From the NCBI GenBank assembly GCA_945932315.1, contig CAMEPU010000004.1:1-34081 (forward strand): a stretch of DNA of 34,081 bases. The letters run 5' to 3'. The notes under the pieces were generated by a model that searched no databases, was not told the DNA's origin, and was given only the letters and a program-made list of their open reading frames with translations. Of the stretch, positions 8,116 to 17,622 are shown in pieces (within the stretch, counting starts at the first letter, position 1; every line of letters starts with the position of its first letter). Source of the stretch: an uncultured Clostridia bacterium. Its GTDB lineage: Bacteria; Bacillota; Clostridia; Oscillospirales; Butyricicoccaceae. The translations under genes were made by a program, and so were the position numbers.

Positions 8116-9324
8116 ATGATGAAACTGCCCAAAATTCGCAGGCGGGAGATCCGGATCGGCACGGCTGTTTTTCTGTGTGCCATGACCGCGGTCGTCTCGT
8201 TTCACGCGGCCTACATCGTGATGGAGCGGCGGCTCGAGGAGGAGCTTCCGAACTATCGCGCGAACGATGCGCTTTACGGTAAGCTGGGCGAGATCCGCAG
8301 CCTGTTCGACGAGCTTTACGTCGGTACATACGACGAAAAGGACGCCATCGATGTCGCGGCGGCCGGCTATGTCGCGGGCGTGGGAGACCGCTGGAGCGGC
8401 TATTATTCGGCAGAGGAATACGAGGAATATGTGACCAGCTTTTCTGGCCAGTCCTCGGGCATCGGCGCCTATATCAGCTATGCGCCGGACAGCGGCATGC
8501 GGATCATCGAGGTCTACAAAGGCTCGGCCTGTGACAAGGCGGGGCTGCAAAAGGGCGACCGCATCCTGTCGGCCGACGGCGTGAGCGTGGAGAAGGACGG
8601 CTACAGCGCAGTGATGAACGCCATCGCGGGCGAGGAGGGCACGACCGTGCGGATCGGCGTCGAGCACGCGGCGACCGGAGAGACCGAGGAGATCGAAATG
8701 ACCCGGTCGACCGCCGAGCAGACCATGGTGACGGGCTGCATGATCGAGGACAACATCGGTTTCGTTCGCATCTACAATTTCCATCAGGGCGCGGAGAAGC
8801 AGTTCAAAACCATCGTCAAGCAGCTGCTCCGCGAGGGCGCGGAGGCCTTTGTCTTTGACGTGCGCAACGATCCGGGCGGCTCGGTCGACAGCGTCAACGA
8901 GATGCTCGACCTGCTTCTGCCCGAGGGCAACCTGATGAGCCTGGCCACCAAGGCGGGCGAGAAGGAGCAGTACACCTCGGACGCCGCCTGCGTCGAGCTG
9001 CCCATGGCGGTGCTGGTGGACGCTGAGTCGATCAGCGCGGCCGAATTCTTCGCGGCCTGCCTGCAGGAATACGACTGGGCGACCGTGGTCGGCGAGCAGA
9101 CGATCGGCAAGGGTTACTCCCAGCGCATGTACACGCTGACCGACGGCTCGGCCGTCCGCATCTCGGACAAGACCTATTACACCCCCTCGGGCAAGAGCCT
9201 GATCGGCACGGGCGTCACGCCCGACGTCGCCGTCGAGCTGCCGGAGGAGAAGGAAGCCGACTTCTATTTCCTCGCCCCCGAGGAGGACGACCAGCTGACC
9301 GCCGCTCTCAAAACCCTGCGCTGA
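8116..9324 (+). CDS. S41 family C-terminal processing peptidase (CtpA-like)
   Basis: A 402-residue membrane-anchored serine protease. A transmembrane anchor lies near residues 14-36 (GTAVFLCAMTAVVSFHAAYIVM). A PDZ domain spans about 105-190 (SSGIGAYISY..., KAGLQKGDRILSADG). The tail-specific protease domain follows. The catalytic pair is predicted as Ser307 in SISAAEF and Lys332 in GKGYSQ, 25 residues apart as in the family. It should cleave exported or envelope proteins; the substrate is unknown. A ribosome site AAAGGAG precedes the start. In this neighbourhood it may process the M23 enzyme or another division protein, but nothing in the sequence proves that. Confidence 0.92.
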   Translation: MMKLPKIRRREIRIGTAVFLCAMTAVVSFHAAYIVMERRLEEELPNYRANDALYGKLGEIRSLFDELYVGTYDEKDAIDVAAAGYVAGVGDRWSGYYSAEEYEEYVTSFSGQSSGIGAYISYAPDSGMRIIEVYKGSACDKAGLQKGDRILSADGVSVEKDGYSAVMNAIAGEEGTTVRIGVEHAATGETEEIEMTRSTAEQTMVTGCMIEDNIGFVRIYNFHQGAEKQFKTIVKQLLREGAEAFVFDVRNDPGGSVDSVNEMLDLLLPEGNLMSLATKAGEKEQYTSDAACVELPMAVLVDAESISAAEFFAACLQEYDWATVVGEQTIGKGYSQRMYTLTDGSAVRISDKTYYTPSGKSLIGTGVTPDVAVELPEEKEADFYFLAPEEDDQLTAALKTLR

Positions 9325-9369
9325 AGCCGGTAAAATCAGGAAAAGTCGAAAAAGCGGGCGATTCCGCGC

Positions 9370-9398
9370 TTGACAGACTTGATTTCTCTCCATATAAT
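9370..9398 (+). promoter_or_regulatory. consensus sigma-A promoter of greA-lysS
   Basis: TTGACA (9370-9375), 17 bases, TATAAT (9393-9398): a perfect vegetative promoter. The start would be near 9405, with a leader of about 65 bases. Confidence 0.9.
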
Positions 9399-9469
9399 AA
9401 GGTGTAATGGTGTAAAGCACCTATTTGTTTTCGTAATATTAAAATTTCTGAATAGAGCGAGGGATCATC

Positions 9470-9949
9470 ATGGCAAAAGAATTCAAGATGACAGCGGAGA
9501 ACCTGGAGAATTATAAACAGGAGCTCGAATATCTGAAAACCGTGCGTGCGATCGAAGTTGCGGAGCAGATCAAGGAAGCGCGCTCCTTCGGCGACCTTTC
9601 GGAGAACGCTGAGTACGACGAGGCCAAGAACGAGCAGGGCAAGGTATACAGCCGCATCGCCGAGCTCGAGAATATCATCGCCCACGCGGTCGTCATCACC
9701 GACGACATGTATGCGGAGGACGAGGTCAATCCCCGCTGCCGCTTCGCGGTCGAGGACGAGGACGGCTTCCAGGAGGAGTACCGCTTTGTCGGTTCGCAGG
9801 ACGCCAACCCGCTGGAAGGCCGCATCTCGGATGAGTCCCCCTTCGGCCGGGCAATGCTGGGCCATAAGGTCGGCGAGGTTGTTGAATTCGAGGCGCCTGT
9901 CGGCGTGATCAAGTATAAGATCGTTTCGATCAATATGATCGAGAAGTAA
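9470..9949 (+). CDS. greA: transcript cleavage factor GreA
   Basis: A 159-residue factor that enters the RNA polymerase secondary channel and stimulates cleavage of backtracked RNA. The N-terminal coiled coil carries the conserved tip [16 protein letters not shown] with its acidic residues. The C-terminal FKBP-like domain includes [33 protein letters not shown], the family signature. The length is normal (about 158). It is the first gene of an operon with lysS, 28 bases downstream, driven by the consensus promoter just upstream. Confidence 0.96.
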   Translation: MAKEFKMTAENLENYKQELEYLKTVRAIEVAEQIKEARSFGDLSENAEYDEAKNEQGKVYSRIAELENIIAHAVVITDDMYAEDEVNPRCRFAVEDEDGFQEEYRFVGSQDANPLEGRISDESPFGRAMLGHKVGEVVEFEAPVGVIKYKIVSINMIEK

Positions 9950-9977
9950 TCCCAAATACGGAAGGGACAGAAAAAAC

Positions 9978-11492
9978 ATGGCCAATGAACAGAACATGCA
10001 GCCTGCGCAGCCCACGCAGGCCGAGATGAACGAGCTGCTGCGCGTCCGCCGCGAAAAGCTGGCCGAGCTGCAGAACGCGGGCAACGACCCCTTTATGCAG
10101 GTCAAGTTTGACCGCGACCATTTCACCACCGACATCCACGAGCATTTCGATGAGCTCGAGGGCAAGACTGTCCGCCTGGCCGGCCGCATGATGAGCAAGC
10201 GCATCATGGGTAAGGCCTCCTTCTCGGATATGACCGACCGCTACGGCCGTCTGCAGCTCTACATCAAGCGGGACACCATCGGCGTCGAGAACTATCAGGC
10301 GTATAAGAAGCTCGACATCGGCGACCTGATCGGCGTCGAGGGTGAGGTCTTCCGCACCCAGAAGGGTGAGATCTCGGTCGCGGTCACCGAGCTGACCCTG
10401 CTCTCCAAGAACCTGATCCCGCTGCCTGAGAAGTGGCACGGCCTCAAGGACACCGATACCCGCTACCGTCAGCGCTATGTTGACCTCATCATCAACCCCG
10501 AGGTGCGCGACACCTTTGAGAAGCGCTCCAAGATCGTCCGCGAGATCCGCAACTTCATGGACAGCCGCGGCTTCATGGAGGTCGAGACCCCCTGCCTGAA
10601 CACCATTCCGGGCGGCGCGGCGGCCCGTCCGTTCATCACCCATCACAACGCGCTCGACATCGACATGTACATGCGCATCGCGACCGAGCTGCACTTAAAG
10701 CGCCTGATCGTCGGCGGCATGGAGCAGGTCTATGAGATCGGCCGCATCTTCCGCAACGAGGGCATGGACACCCGCCACAACCCCGAGTTCACCACCATCG
10801 AGCTGTATCAGGCGTATACCGACTACCACGGCATGATGGACATCACCGAGGATATGGTCGTCCACGTCTGCGAGAAGGTGCTTGGCACCACCAAGGTCAC
10901 CTATCAGGGCACCGAGCTCGACTTTTCCAAGGGCTGGAAGCGCGTCACCATGGCCGAGGCCGTCAAGGAGTATTCCGGTCTGGACTTCATGGCGATGTCC
11001 CCCGAGGAGGCGCTCGAGGCCGTCAAGGCGCGCGGCCTGGAGATCGAGAAGGGCAAGGACAGCTGGGGCGACCTGATGGCGCTCTGCTACGACGAGTACG
11101 TCGAGCACAACCTGATCCAGCCCACCTTCATCACCGATTACCCGGTTGAGGTCTCCCCGCTGGCCAAGCGCAAGCCCTCCGATCCCCGTCTGACCGAGCG
11201 CTTCGAGTGCTTTGTTTACGGCCGTGAGCTGTGTAACGCCTTCTCCGAGCTGAACGACCCGATCGACCAGCGCGGCCGCTTTGAGCGTCAGGTCGAGCTG
11301 CGCAACATGGGCGACGACGAGGCCAGCATGATGGACGAGGACTTCCTGACCGCGCTCGAGTACGGCATGCCGCCCACCGGCGGTATGGGCATGGGCATCG
11401 ACCGTCTGGTCATGTTCCTGACCGACAGCGCGTCCATCCGCGACGTCCTGCTGTTCCCGACCATGAAGCCGCTGGGCGCGGAGCAGCAGTAA
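9978..11492 (+). CDS. lysS: lysyl-tRNA synthetase, class II
   Basis: A 504-residue enzyme charging tRNA-Lys. An N-terminal extension of about 60 residues precedes the OB-fold anticodon-binding domain ([21 protein letters not shown]). The catalytic core has class II motif 1 around [10 protein letters not shown], motif 2 [26 protein letters not shown], and motif 3 [16 protein letters not shown] near the C-terminus. The usual LysRS ending, LFPTMKP, is present. The length matches bacterial LysS. It forms an operon with greA, a common Firmicute pairing. Confidence 0.97.
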   Translation: MANEQNMQPAQPTQAEMNELLRVRREKLAELQNAGNDPFMQVKFDRDHFTTDIHEHFDELEGKTVRLAGRMMSKRIMGKASFSDMTDRYGRLQLYIKRDTIGVENYQAYKKLDIGDLIGVEGEVFRTQKGEISVAVTELTLLSKNLIPLPEKWHGLKDTDTRYRQRYVDLIINPEVRDTFEKRSKIVREIRNFMDSRGFMEVETPCLNTIPGGAAARPFITHHNALDIDMYMRIATELHLKRLIVGGMEQVYEIGRIFRNEGMDTRHNPEFTTIELYQAYTDYHGMMDITEDMVVHVCEKVLGTTKVTYQGTELDFSKGWKRVTMAEAVKEYSGLDFMAMSPEEALEAVKARGLEIEKGKDSWGDLMALCYDEYVEHNLIQPTFITDYPVEVSPLAKRKPSDPRLTERFECFVYGRELCNAFSELNDPIDQRGRFERQVELRNMGDDEASMMDEDFLTALEYGMPPTGGMGMGIDRLVMFLTDSASIRDVLLFPTMKPLGAEQQ

Positions 11493-11501
11493 GAAAACCG
11501 T

Positions 11502-11534
11502 AAAAAAGCCTGGGCGTACACGCGCTCAGGCTTT
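11502..11534 (+). terminator. terminator hairpin after lysS
   Basis: AAAGCCTGGGCG (11505-11516) and CGCTCAGGCTTT (11523-11534) form a 12-bp stem with a six-base loop and one G-T pair. The downstream U-tract is just TTT within the stem, so read-through into the next operon is possible; I see no good promoter between it and 11570. Confidence 0.65.
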
Positions 11535-11569
11535 CGGCATATCATCCACACCACGACAAGGAGGGCAAA

Positions 11570-12349
11570 ATGCAACCGATTGAGAGCCGTCAGAACGGCG
11601 CGCTGCGCCATCTTGCCCGCCTGGGCAGAGAGAAGAAATACCGCATGACCACGGGAGAGATGGTCTGTGAGGGCGAGAAGATGCTGGGCGAAGCGCTGGA
11701 CAGCGGCGCGCGGGTGACAACCGTCCTCGTGCGCGCCGGTACTGCCTGCGGCGAGGAGTTGCTCGTCCGGGCGGAGGCGCAGGGCGCCCGGCTCTACACC
11801 GCGACCGAGAGCATTTTCACGCTCGCGAGCGACGTGCAGACCCCGCAGGGGCTGGTGTTCTCGTGCGCCCGCCCGCCCCGCGCGGCGGACGCGCTTCCCC
11901 GGGTCAAGAGCGCCGTCCTGCTCGACGGCCTGCAGGACCCGGGCAATCTGGGCACCATTCTGCGCACGGCGGACGCCTTTGCGCTCGACGCGGTCATTCT
12001 GTGTGAGGGCTGCGCCGACCCGACCGCGCCCAAGGTCGTGCGCGCCACCATGGGCGCGATCTTCCGCCAGCCCATTTACACCCTGCCGCTCACGGAAGCG
12101 ATCGCCGCCCTGCACGCGCAGGGCTTGCCGGTCTACGCCGCGGCGCTGCACCGGGACAGCGCGGCCGTGGGCGTGATCGACCTGACCCATTCGGCCGTCA
12201 TCGTCGGCAACGAGGGCCGGGGCGTCAGCGCCGCTGCGCTTGAGCAGTGCGACCGCACGGTGATGATCCCGATGGCGGGCGCCGCCGAGTCGCTTAACGC
12301 CTCGGTCGCGGCGTCCATTCTGATCTGGGAGATGACCAAACCGGGCTGA
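11570..12349 (+). CDS. SpoU/TrmH-family RNA 2'-O-methyltransferase
   Basis: A 259-residue SPOUT methyltransferase that should use S-adenosylmethionine to methylate a ribose 2'-OH in rRNA or tRNA. An N-terminal substrate-binding domain (about 1-95, L30e-like) precedes the knotted catalytic domain. The three SpoU motifs are present: DGLQDPGNLGTILRTADAF, VIVGNEGRGVS and IPMAGAAESLNASVAASIL. It is closest by pattern to the RlmB/YsgA group; the exact RNA target cannot be told. The ribosome site AAGGAGGG sits six bases upstream. It is followed by dprA after 23 bases. Confidence 0.9.
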   Translation: MQPIESRQNGALRHLARLGREKKYRMTTGEMVCEGEKMLGEALDSGARVTTVLVRAGTACGEELLVRAEAQGARLYTATESIFTLASDVQTPQGLVFSCARPPRAADALPRVKSAVLLDGLQDPGNLGTILRTADAFALDAVILCEGCADPTAPKVVRATMGAIFRQPIYTLPLTEAIAALHAQGLPVYAAALHRDSAAVGVIDLTHSAVIVGNEGRGVSAAALEQCDRTVMIPMAGAAESLNASVAASILIWEMTKPG

Positions 12350-12372
12350 ACACGGGAAAGGGGAGAGAGAAC

Positions 12373-13731
12373 ATGAGCGACCGGCTGTATCGGGTCTGGC
12401 TCAGCGCGAAAAACGGGCTGTCGCCCCGTGTGATCGCCGCGCTGCTGGCGCATTTCGGAGATCCCGCGCATATTTACGCCGCGGGCTGCGAAGAATTTTT
12501 GCAGTGCGCGTTCCTCCAGAAAACCCATGTCGACGCGCTGTGCGATAAAGACCTCGCGCCTGCGGAAGAAATTCTGCACCGCTGCGCGCGCGAGCACATC
12601 GCCGTGCTGACACCGGAGGACGTGGATTATCCGGAGCGTCTCCGGATGATTGTCGATCCGCCCGCCGTGCTCTATGTCCGGGGCAGAATGCCCGATTTGG
12701 AAGGCGCGCCCGGTGTCGCGATTGTCGGCACGCGGAGCTGCTCGGCTTACGGCCTGATTCAGGCGGCCAAATTCGGTGCGGCGCTGGCCGAGGCCGGATT
12801 TACGGTCGTCACCGGCATGGCGCTCGGCATCGACGGCGCAGCCAGCCGGGGCGCGCTGCGCACGGGCAAGCCGACAGCCGCTGTGTTTGCGGGCGGCGTC
12901 GACCTCTGCTATCCGCCCCAGAACCGCGCGCTCATGAGCGATATCCTGCTGAACGGCGCGATTCTCAGCGAAAACCCGCCGGGCACGCCCCACAAGGGCA
13001 GCCTGTTCCCGGTCCGCAACCGCATTCTGAGCGGCCTTTGCGCCGCAACTCTGGTGATCGAAGCGCCGGTTCGGTCGGGCGCGCTCATCACCGCGTCCGC
13101 TGCCCTCGATCAGGGACGCGAGCTCTTCGTGCTGCCCGGCGGCGTGGACAATCCGGCTTCGGCCGGAAGCAACGCGCTGCTTCGTCAGGGCGCGGCACAG
13201 ATCGCGCTCGAACCGATGGATCTCGTGCACGAGCTGTCCGGGCTTCTGCGCACCATGCCGGACGCCGAGCGGGTGCGCGCGATCTATCTGCGCGAAAGCG
13301 GCGGCGCCGAGCTGCGGACGGAGAGCAAGGAACCGTCCGCGCCCCGAAAGACTTCGCGGAGGGAAAAATCCGCCGCGCCGCAGCCGGAACCCATTCCGGG
13401 TGAGACCCCCGAGGAGACCGAGCGCAGGCTGCAGGCCGAGTCGGACGCCCGGGTCGACGCGGCGTTCAAACGGGCCGAACCGGCCATCCGGGCTTTCCGG
13501 GAGGCCAACCGCGCGGAAAAGACCGAACCGAAGTCCGAAACGAATTCCCTGCTGCAGGAGCTGACCGGCGATGAAAAGCTGGTCGCGCAGGTGATGCTGC
13601 AGGGTGCAAAAACCCCCGACGACATCATCCGGATGTCCGGTCTGTCGGCGAGCCGGGTGCTCAGCGCGCTCACGATGCTCGAAATCGACGGCCTGGTCAG
13701 CGGCACCGCCACCGAGGTGCGGCTCGTCTGA
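12373..13731 (+). CDS. dprA: DNA processing protein DprA
   Basis: A 452-residue protein of the DprA/Smf family, which loads RecA on incoming single-stranded DNA during natural transformation. An N-terminal helix-hairpin region is followed by the Rossmann-like core with VAIVGTRSCSAYG, VVTGMALGIDGAASRGAL, VFAGGVDLCYPPQNRAL, SENPPGTPHKGSLFPVRNRILSG and IEAPVRSGALITASAALDQGRELFVLPGG. The C-terminal winged-helix domain is about residues 395-452 (GDEKLVAQVMLQGAKTPDDIIRMSGLSASRVLSALTMLEIDGLV). A charged linker of about 85 residues (rich in Arg, Glu, Pro and Ala) separates the two, making it longer than typical DprA (about 360-380). It sits directly before topA, as in many Firmicutes. Confidence 0.94.
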   Translation: MSDRLYRVWLSAKNGLSPRVIAALLAHFGDPAHIYAAGCEEFLQCAFLQKTHVDALCDKDLAPAEEILHRCAREHIAVLTPEDVDYPERLRMIVDPPAVLYVRGRMPDLEGAPGVAIVGTRSCSAYGLIQAAKFGAALAEAGFTVVTGMALGIDGAASRGALRTGKPTAAVFAGGVDLCYPPQNRALMSDILLNGAILSENPPGTPHKGSLFPVRNRILSGLCAATLVIEAPVRSGALITASAALDQGRELFVLPGGVDNPASAGSNALLRQGAAQIALEPMDLVHELSGLLRTMPDAERVRAIYLRESGGAELRTESKEPSAPRKTSRREKSAAPQPEPIPGETPEETERRLQAESDARVDAAFKRAEPAIRAFREANRAEKTEPKSETNSLLQELTGDEKLVAQVMLQGAKTPDDIIRMSGLSASRVLSALTMLEIDGLVSGTATEVRLV

Positions 13732-13762
13732 CTGAATCACCCAAGTTGGAGGAACAAACAAC

Positions 13763-16318
13763 ATGTCTAAACTCGTCATCGTGGAGTCCCCTGCCAAGGC
13801 CAAGACGATCGGGAAGTATCTGGGTCCCGATTATGTGGTCAAGGCGTCCATGGGTCACGTCCGCGATCTTCCCAAGAAAAAAATGAGCGTGGACATCGAG
13901 CACGATTTCACGCCTAACTATATGCCGATTGAAGGAAAAGAAAAGATCATCGCCGAGCTGCGTCAGGCCTCCGCCGAGAGCGATTTTGTCTATCTCGCGA
14001 CCGACCCTGACCGCGAGGGCGAAGCCATCTCCTGGCATCTCAAGTATCTGCTGAATCTGAAGGACGACCGCTGCAAGCGCGTCACCTTCAACGAGATCAC
14101 CCCCAAGGCCGTCCGTTACGGCATCGAGCACCCGCGCGACATCGACCTCGACCTGGTCGACGCGCAGCAGGCGCGCCGCATCCTCGACCGCATCGTGGGT
14201 TACCAGCTCTCCCCCTTCCTCTGGCGCAAGGTCAAGCGCGGCCTGTCCGCCGGCCGCGTGCAGAGCGTCGCGACCCGTCTGGTCGTTGACCGGGAGAATG
14301 AGATCCGCGCCTTTGTGCCCGAGGAATACTGGACGATCGAAGCCACCCTGCGCACGGCCGAGGGCGGCCGGTTCACCGCCCGCTATTACGGCGACGCGGC
14401 GGGCAAGCGCGAGCTCAAAACCGGCGAGGAGGCGCAGGTCATCGTCGACGCGGTCACCGGCAAGCCCTTCACCGTCGGCACGATCAAGCGCGGCAAGAAG
14501 CGCAAGTCGGCCGCACCGCCGTTCACCACCTCGACCATGCAGCAGGAGGCCTCCCGCAAGCTGGGCATGGTGCCCCGCCGCACCATGAGCGTGGCTCAGG
14601 AGCTCTATGAAGGCATCGAGCTCGAGGGCTACGGCATGACCGGTCTCATCACGTACATGCGTACCGACTCGCTCCGCCTGTCGGATGACGCGACCGCCGC
14701 CGCCGCGTCCTTCATCCGCGGCAAATACGGCGAGGCGTTCTATCCGGGCAAGCCCCGCGTGTTCCGCACCAAGAACGGCGCGCAGGACGCGCACGAGGCC
14801 ATCCGCCCGTCCAATGTCGAACTGGAGCCGGACGCGATCCGTTCGAGCCTGACCGCCGACCAGTACAAGCTCTACAAGCTCATCTGGTCGCGCTTTGTCG
14901 CCTGCCAGATGGCGGACGCTGTGCTGGACACGATCTCGGCCGATCTGCTCTGCGCGGACCACGTGTTCCGCGCGTCCGGCCACACAGTCGCCTTCCCGGG
15001 CTTTACCGCGGTGTATGAGGAGAGTACAGACGACGACAAGAAGAACGAGGCCGACAAGCCGCTGCCCCGTTTCAATGAGGGCGACAGCCTGACGGGCGAG
15101 AAGATCGAGCCCGCCCAGCACTTCACCCAGCCCCCGGCGCGCTACACCGAAGCGTCGCTCATCCGCGCGATGGAGGAGCGCGGCATCGGCCGTCCTTCGA
15201 CCTATGCGCCCACGATTGCGACCATCATCGACCGCGATTACGTCAGCAAGGAGAACCGCGCGCTCCGTCCCACCCCGCTGGGCGAGGGCGTCACCGGCCT
15301 GCTGGTCGACAAGTTCAAGTCGGTCGCCGACTACGAGTTCACCGCCAATATGGAGGAGAGCCTCGACGAGGTCGAAGCGGGCAAGGTCAATTACAAGGAT
15401 CTGCTCCACAGCTTCTACGGCGGCTTTGAGAGCGCGCTCGAGCAGGCCGAGAAGGACATGGAAAAGACCCGCATCAAGATCAAGGACGAGGAGACCGACA
15501 TCCCCTGTGAGAAGTGCGGCCGCAAGCTCGTCATCAAAAACGGCCGCTTCGGCAAATTTCTGGCCTGCCCGGGCTTCCCGGAGTGCACCTTCACCAAGGC
15601 CATCACCGAGGACACGGGCGCGGCCTGCCCGAACTGCGGCGCGAAGGTGGTCAAGAAGAAGTCGGCGCGCGGCTACGTCTATTTCAGCTGCGATAAATTC
15701 CCGGCCTGCCAGTTCATGACCTGGGATAAGCCGCTCAAGACCAAGTGCCCGCAGTGCGATTCCTCGCTCTTCCGCCACACCGACCGCGACTCCAAGGAGA
15801 TTACCGACGTCTGCCTGCGCGAGGGCTGCGGCTATTCCGAGCTCGTTCGCCCGGGCGTGTCGCCCGAGGAGGCCGAAAAGAACCGGCTCCGCCGCGAGGC
15901 GCGGGCGGCCAGGGCCGCAGAAGCCGCCGCGAAGAAGGCGGCGGGGGAGGAAGAATCCGCTCCCAAGGCGTCCGCGAAGAAGGCGCCTGCCAAAAAGACA
16001 GCGAAGAAGAAGGAGCCCCTGCCCTGGATGACCAAGACGACCAACCGCTTCAAGAAGCTGAAGCCCGAGGAGGTCGAAGCGCTGACCGCCAAGCAGCAGG
16101 AGCAGTACGCCAAGGCTCTCGCCAAGGATCAGGCCGCCAAGGAAGCCGAGAAGGCGAAGAAGGCGGCCGAAAAGGCGGCGGCCAAGGAAGCGGAAAAGAA
16201 AAAGAAGGCCGCCGAAAAGGCTGCTGCCAAGAAGAAGGCGGACGCGGCGAAGAAGAAGGCCGCGGCGAAGAAGCCCGCCGCCAAGAAGTCTGCGAAGAAA
16301 ACGGAGGGTGCGGAATGA
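13763..16318 (+). CDS. topA: DNA topoisomerase I (type IA) with Lys/Ala-rich tail
   Basis: An 851-residue type IA topoisomerase that relaxes negative supercoils. The toprim domain has LVIVESPAKAKTIGKYLG and ATDPDREGEAISWHL. The catalytic Tyr is predicted as Tyr298 in GLITYMRTDSLR. Three C4 zinc ribbons lie at about 585-690 (CEKCGRKL...CPGFPEC; CPNCGAK...CDKFPAC; CPQCDSS...CLREGC). The last 150 or so residues are an Ala/Lys-rich, low-complexity, histone H1-like tail. A PWMTKTTNRFKKLKPEEVEAL segment splits the tail and seems folded. The tail is strongly basic and probably binds DNA. Its stop overlaps the trmFO start (ATGA). Confidence 0.97.
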   Translation: MSKLVIVESPAKAKTIGKYLGPDYVVKASMGHVRDLPKKKMSVDIEHDFTPNYMPIEGKEKIIAELRQASAESDFVYLATDPDREGEAISWHLKYLLNLKDDRCKRVTFNEITPKAVRYGIEHPRDIDLDLVDAQQARRILDRIVGYQLSPFLWRKVKRGLSAGRVQSVATRLVVDRENEIRAFVPEEYWTIEATLRTAEGGRFTARYYGDAAGKRELKTGEEAQVIVDAVTGKPFTVGTIKRGKKRKSAAPPFTTSTMQQEASRKLGMVPRRTMSVAQELYEGIELEGYGMTGLITYMRTDSLRLSDDATAAAASFIRGKYGEAFYPGKPRVFRTKNGAQDAHEAIRPSNVELEPDAIRSSLTADQYKLYKLIWSRFVACQMADAVLDTISADLLCADHVFRASGHTVAFPGFTAVYEESTDDDKKNEADKPLPRFNEGDSLTGEKIEPAQHFTQPPARYTEASLIRAMEERGIGRPSTYAPTIATIIDRDYVSKENRALRPTPLGEGVTGLLVDKFKSVADYEFTANMEESLDEVEAGKVNYKDLLHSFYGGFESALEQAEKDMEKTRIKIKDEETDIPCEKCGRKLVIKNGRFGKFLACPGFPECTFTKAITEDTGAACPNCGAKVVKKKSARGYVYFSCDKFPACQFMTWDKPLKTKCPQCDSSLFRHTDRDSKEITDVCLREGCGYSELVRPGVSPEEAEKNRLRREARAARAAEAAAKKAAGEEESAPKASAKKAPAKKTAKKKEPLPWMTKTTNRFKKLKPEEVEALTAKQQEQYAKALAKDQAAKEAEKAKKAAEKAAAKEAEKKKKAAEKAAAKKKADAAKKKAAAKKPAAKKSAKKTEGAE

Positions 16319-17622
16319 ACGAGAAACAGGTCACCGTGGTCGGCGCGGGCCTCGCGGGCTGTGAAGCCGCCTGGCAGCTGGCCGAGCGGGGCATCGCGGT
16401 CACCCTCTGCGAGATGAAGCCCGAAAAGCGCACGCCCGCGCACCACTCGGACGATTTTGCCGAGCTGGTCTGCTCCAATTCGCTGCGCTCGGACGAGCTG
16501 ACGAACGCCTCCGGCCTGCTCAAGGAGGAGCTGCGCCGTCTGGGCGGTCTGGTCGTCCGCTGCGCCGATGAGACCCGGGTCGAAGCGGGCGGCGCGCTCG
16601 CCGTCGACCGCGAGGCCTTCGCCCAAAAAGTCACCGAACAGATCCGCAATCACCCGAATATCACGATTCAGTACGGCGAGGTCACCGAGATCCCCGAGGG
16701 CGAGGTCATCATCGCCTCCGGCCCGCTGACCTCGGACGCGCTGTTCGACGCCATCCACCGCAAGGTGGGCGGGGATTTCCTGTCCTTCTTCGACGCGGCG
16801 GCGCCCATCGTCACCTTCGAGTCGATCGACATGGAGAACGCCTATTTCGCGTCCCGCTATGACAAGGGAACGCCCGATTACATCAACTGCCCGTTCACAA
16901 AGGAAGAGTTCGACGCCTTCTGGGAGGCGCTGACCACGGCCGAAGAGGCCGAGGTGCACGGCTTCGAGGACAAGCTGGTCTTTGAGGGCTGCATGCCCAT
17001 CGAGGTCAACGCCCGCCGGGGGCACGACACCCTGCTCTTCGGCATTTTGAAACCGATCGGCCTGCCCGACCCCAAGACCGGGCGCGATCCCTACGCCGTG
17101 CTCCAGCTCCGCCGGGACAACGCGCAGGGCACGCTGTACAATCTGGTCGGCTGTCAGACCCACCTCAAGTGGGGCGAGCAGAAGCGCATTTTCTCGATGA
17201 TCCCGGCGCTCCGGAACGCCGAGTTTGTCCGCTACGGCGTGATGCACCGCAACACCTTCCTCGATTCGCCCCGCCTGCTCGACCACAACTACGCGCTGCG
17301 CGCCGAGCCGCGCATCCGCTTCGCGGGTCAGATGACCGGCGTCGAGGGGTATATGGAATCGAACGCCTCCGGCTTCCTCGCCGGACTGGCCACCGCGCAC
17401 GCCCTGCTGGGCAAGCCCGCGCCCGATTTCCCGTCCACGACCGCGATCGGCGCGCTCGGCCGGTACATCTCGAACGAGACCGTGGTCAAGTTCCAGCCGA
17501 TGAACATCAATTTCGGCATCATCGACCCGCTGGGGTATAAGATCCGGGGCAAGCGGGAAAAGAATCTCAAGATCTCGGAGCGTGCGCTCGGGGTCATTGA
17601 CAGCATGGAGGGAACACTATGA
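16315..17622 (+). CDS. trmFO: folate-dependent tRNA(uracil-54-C5)-methyltransferase TrmFO
   Basis: A 435-residue flavoprotein that makes ribothymidine 54 in the tRNA T-loop using methylenetetrahydrofolate and NAD(P)H. The FAD-binding GAGLAGCEAAW motif lies at residues 10-20. The two family cysteines are seen: Cys53 in LVCSNSLR and the later one in FEGCMPIE. Other blocks, SDELTNASGLLKEE, GHDTLLFGILKPIGL and QMTGVEGYMESNASG, match the family. The ORF track extends it upstream to 15745 inside topA; the real start is ATG 16315, overlapping the topA stop by four bases with GGAGGG in front. It overlaps plsX in the same way, so topA-trmFO-plsX are coupled. Confidence 0.97.
   Translation: MNEKQVTVVGAGLAGCEAAWQLAERGIAVTLCEMKPEKRTPAHHSDDFAELVCSNSLRSDELTNASGLLKEELRRLGGLVVRCADETRVEAGGALAVDREAFAQKVTEQIRNHPNITIQYGEVTEIPEGEVIIASGPLTSDALFDAIHRKVGGDFLSFFDAAAPIVTFESIDMENAYFASRYDKGTPDYINCPFTKEEFDAFWEALTTAEEAEVHGFEDKLVFEGCMPIEVNARRGHDTLLFGILKPIGLPDPKTGRDPYAVLQLRRDNAQGTLYNLVGCQTHLKWGEQKRIFSMIPALRNAEFVRYGVMHRNTFLDSPRLLDHNYALRAEPRIRFAGQMTGVEGYMESNASGFLAGLATAHALLGKPAPDFPSTTAIGALGRYISNETVVKFQPMNINFGIIDPLGYKIRGKREKNLKISERALGVIDSMEGTL

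Noticed and set aside
13697-15778. 693-residue minus-strand ORF opposite topA
   Set aside because: Shadow frame rich in Leu, Ala, Asp and Arg. TopA on the plus strand explains the region.
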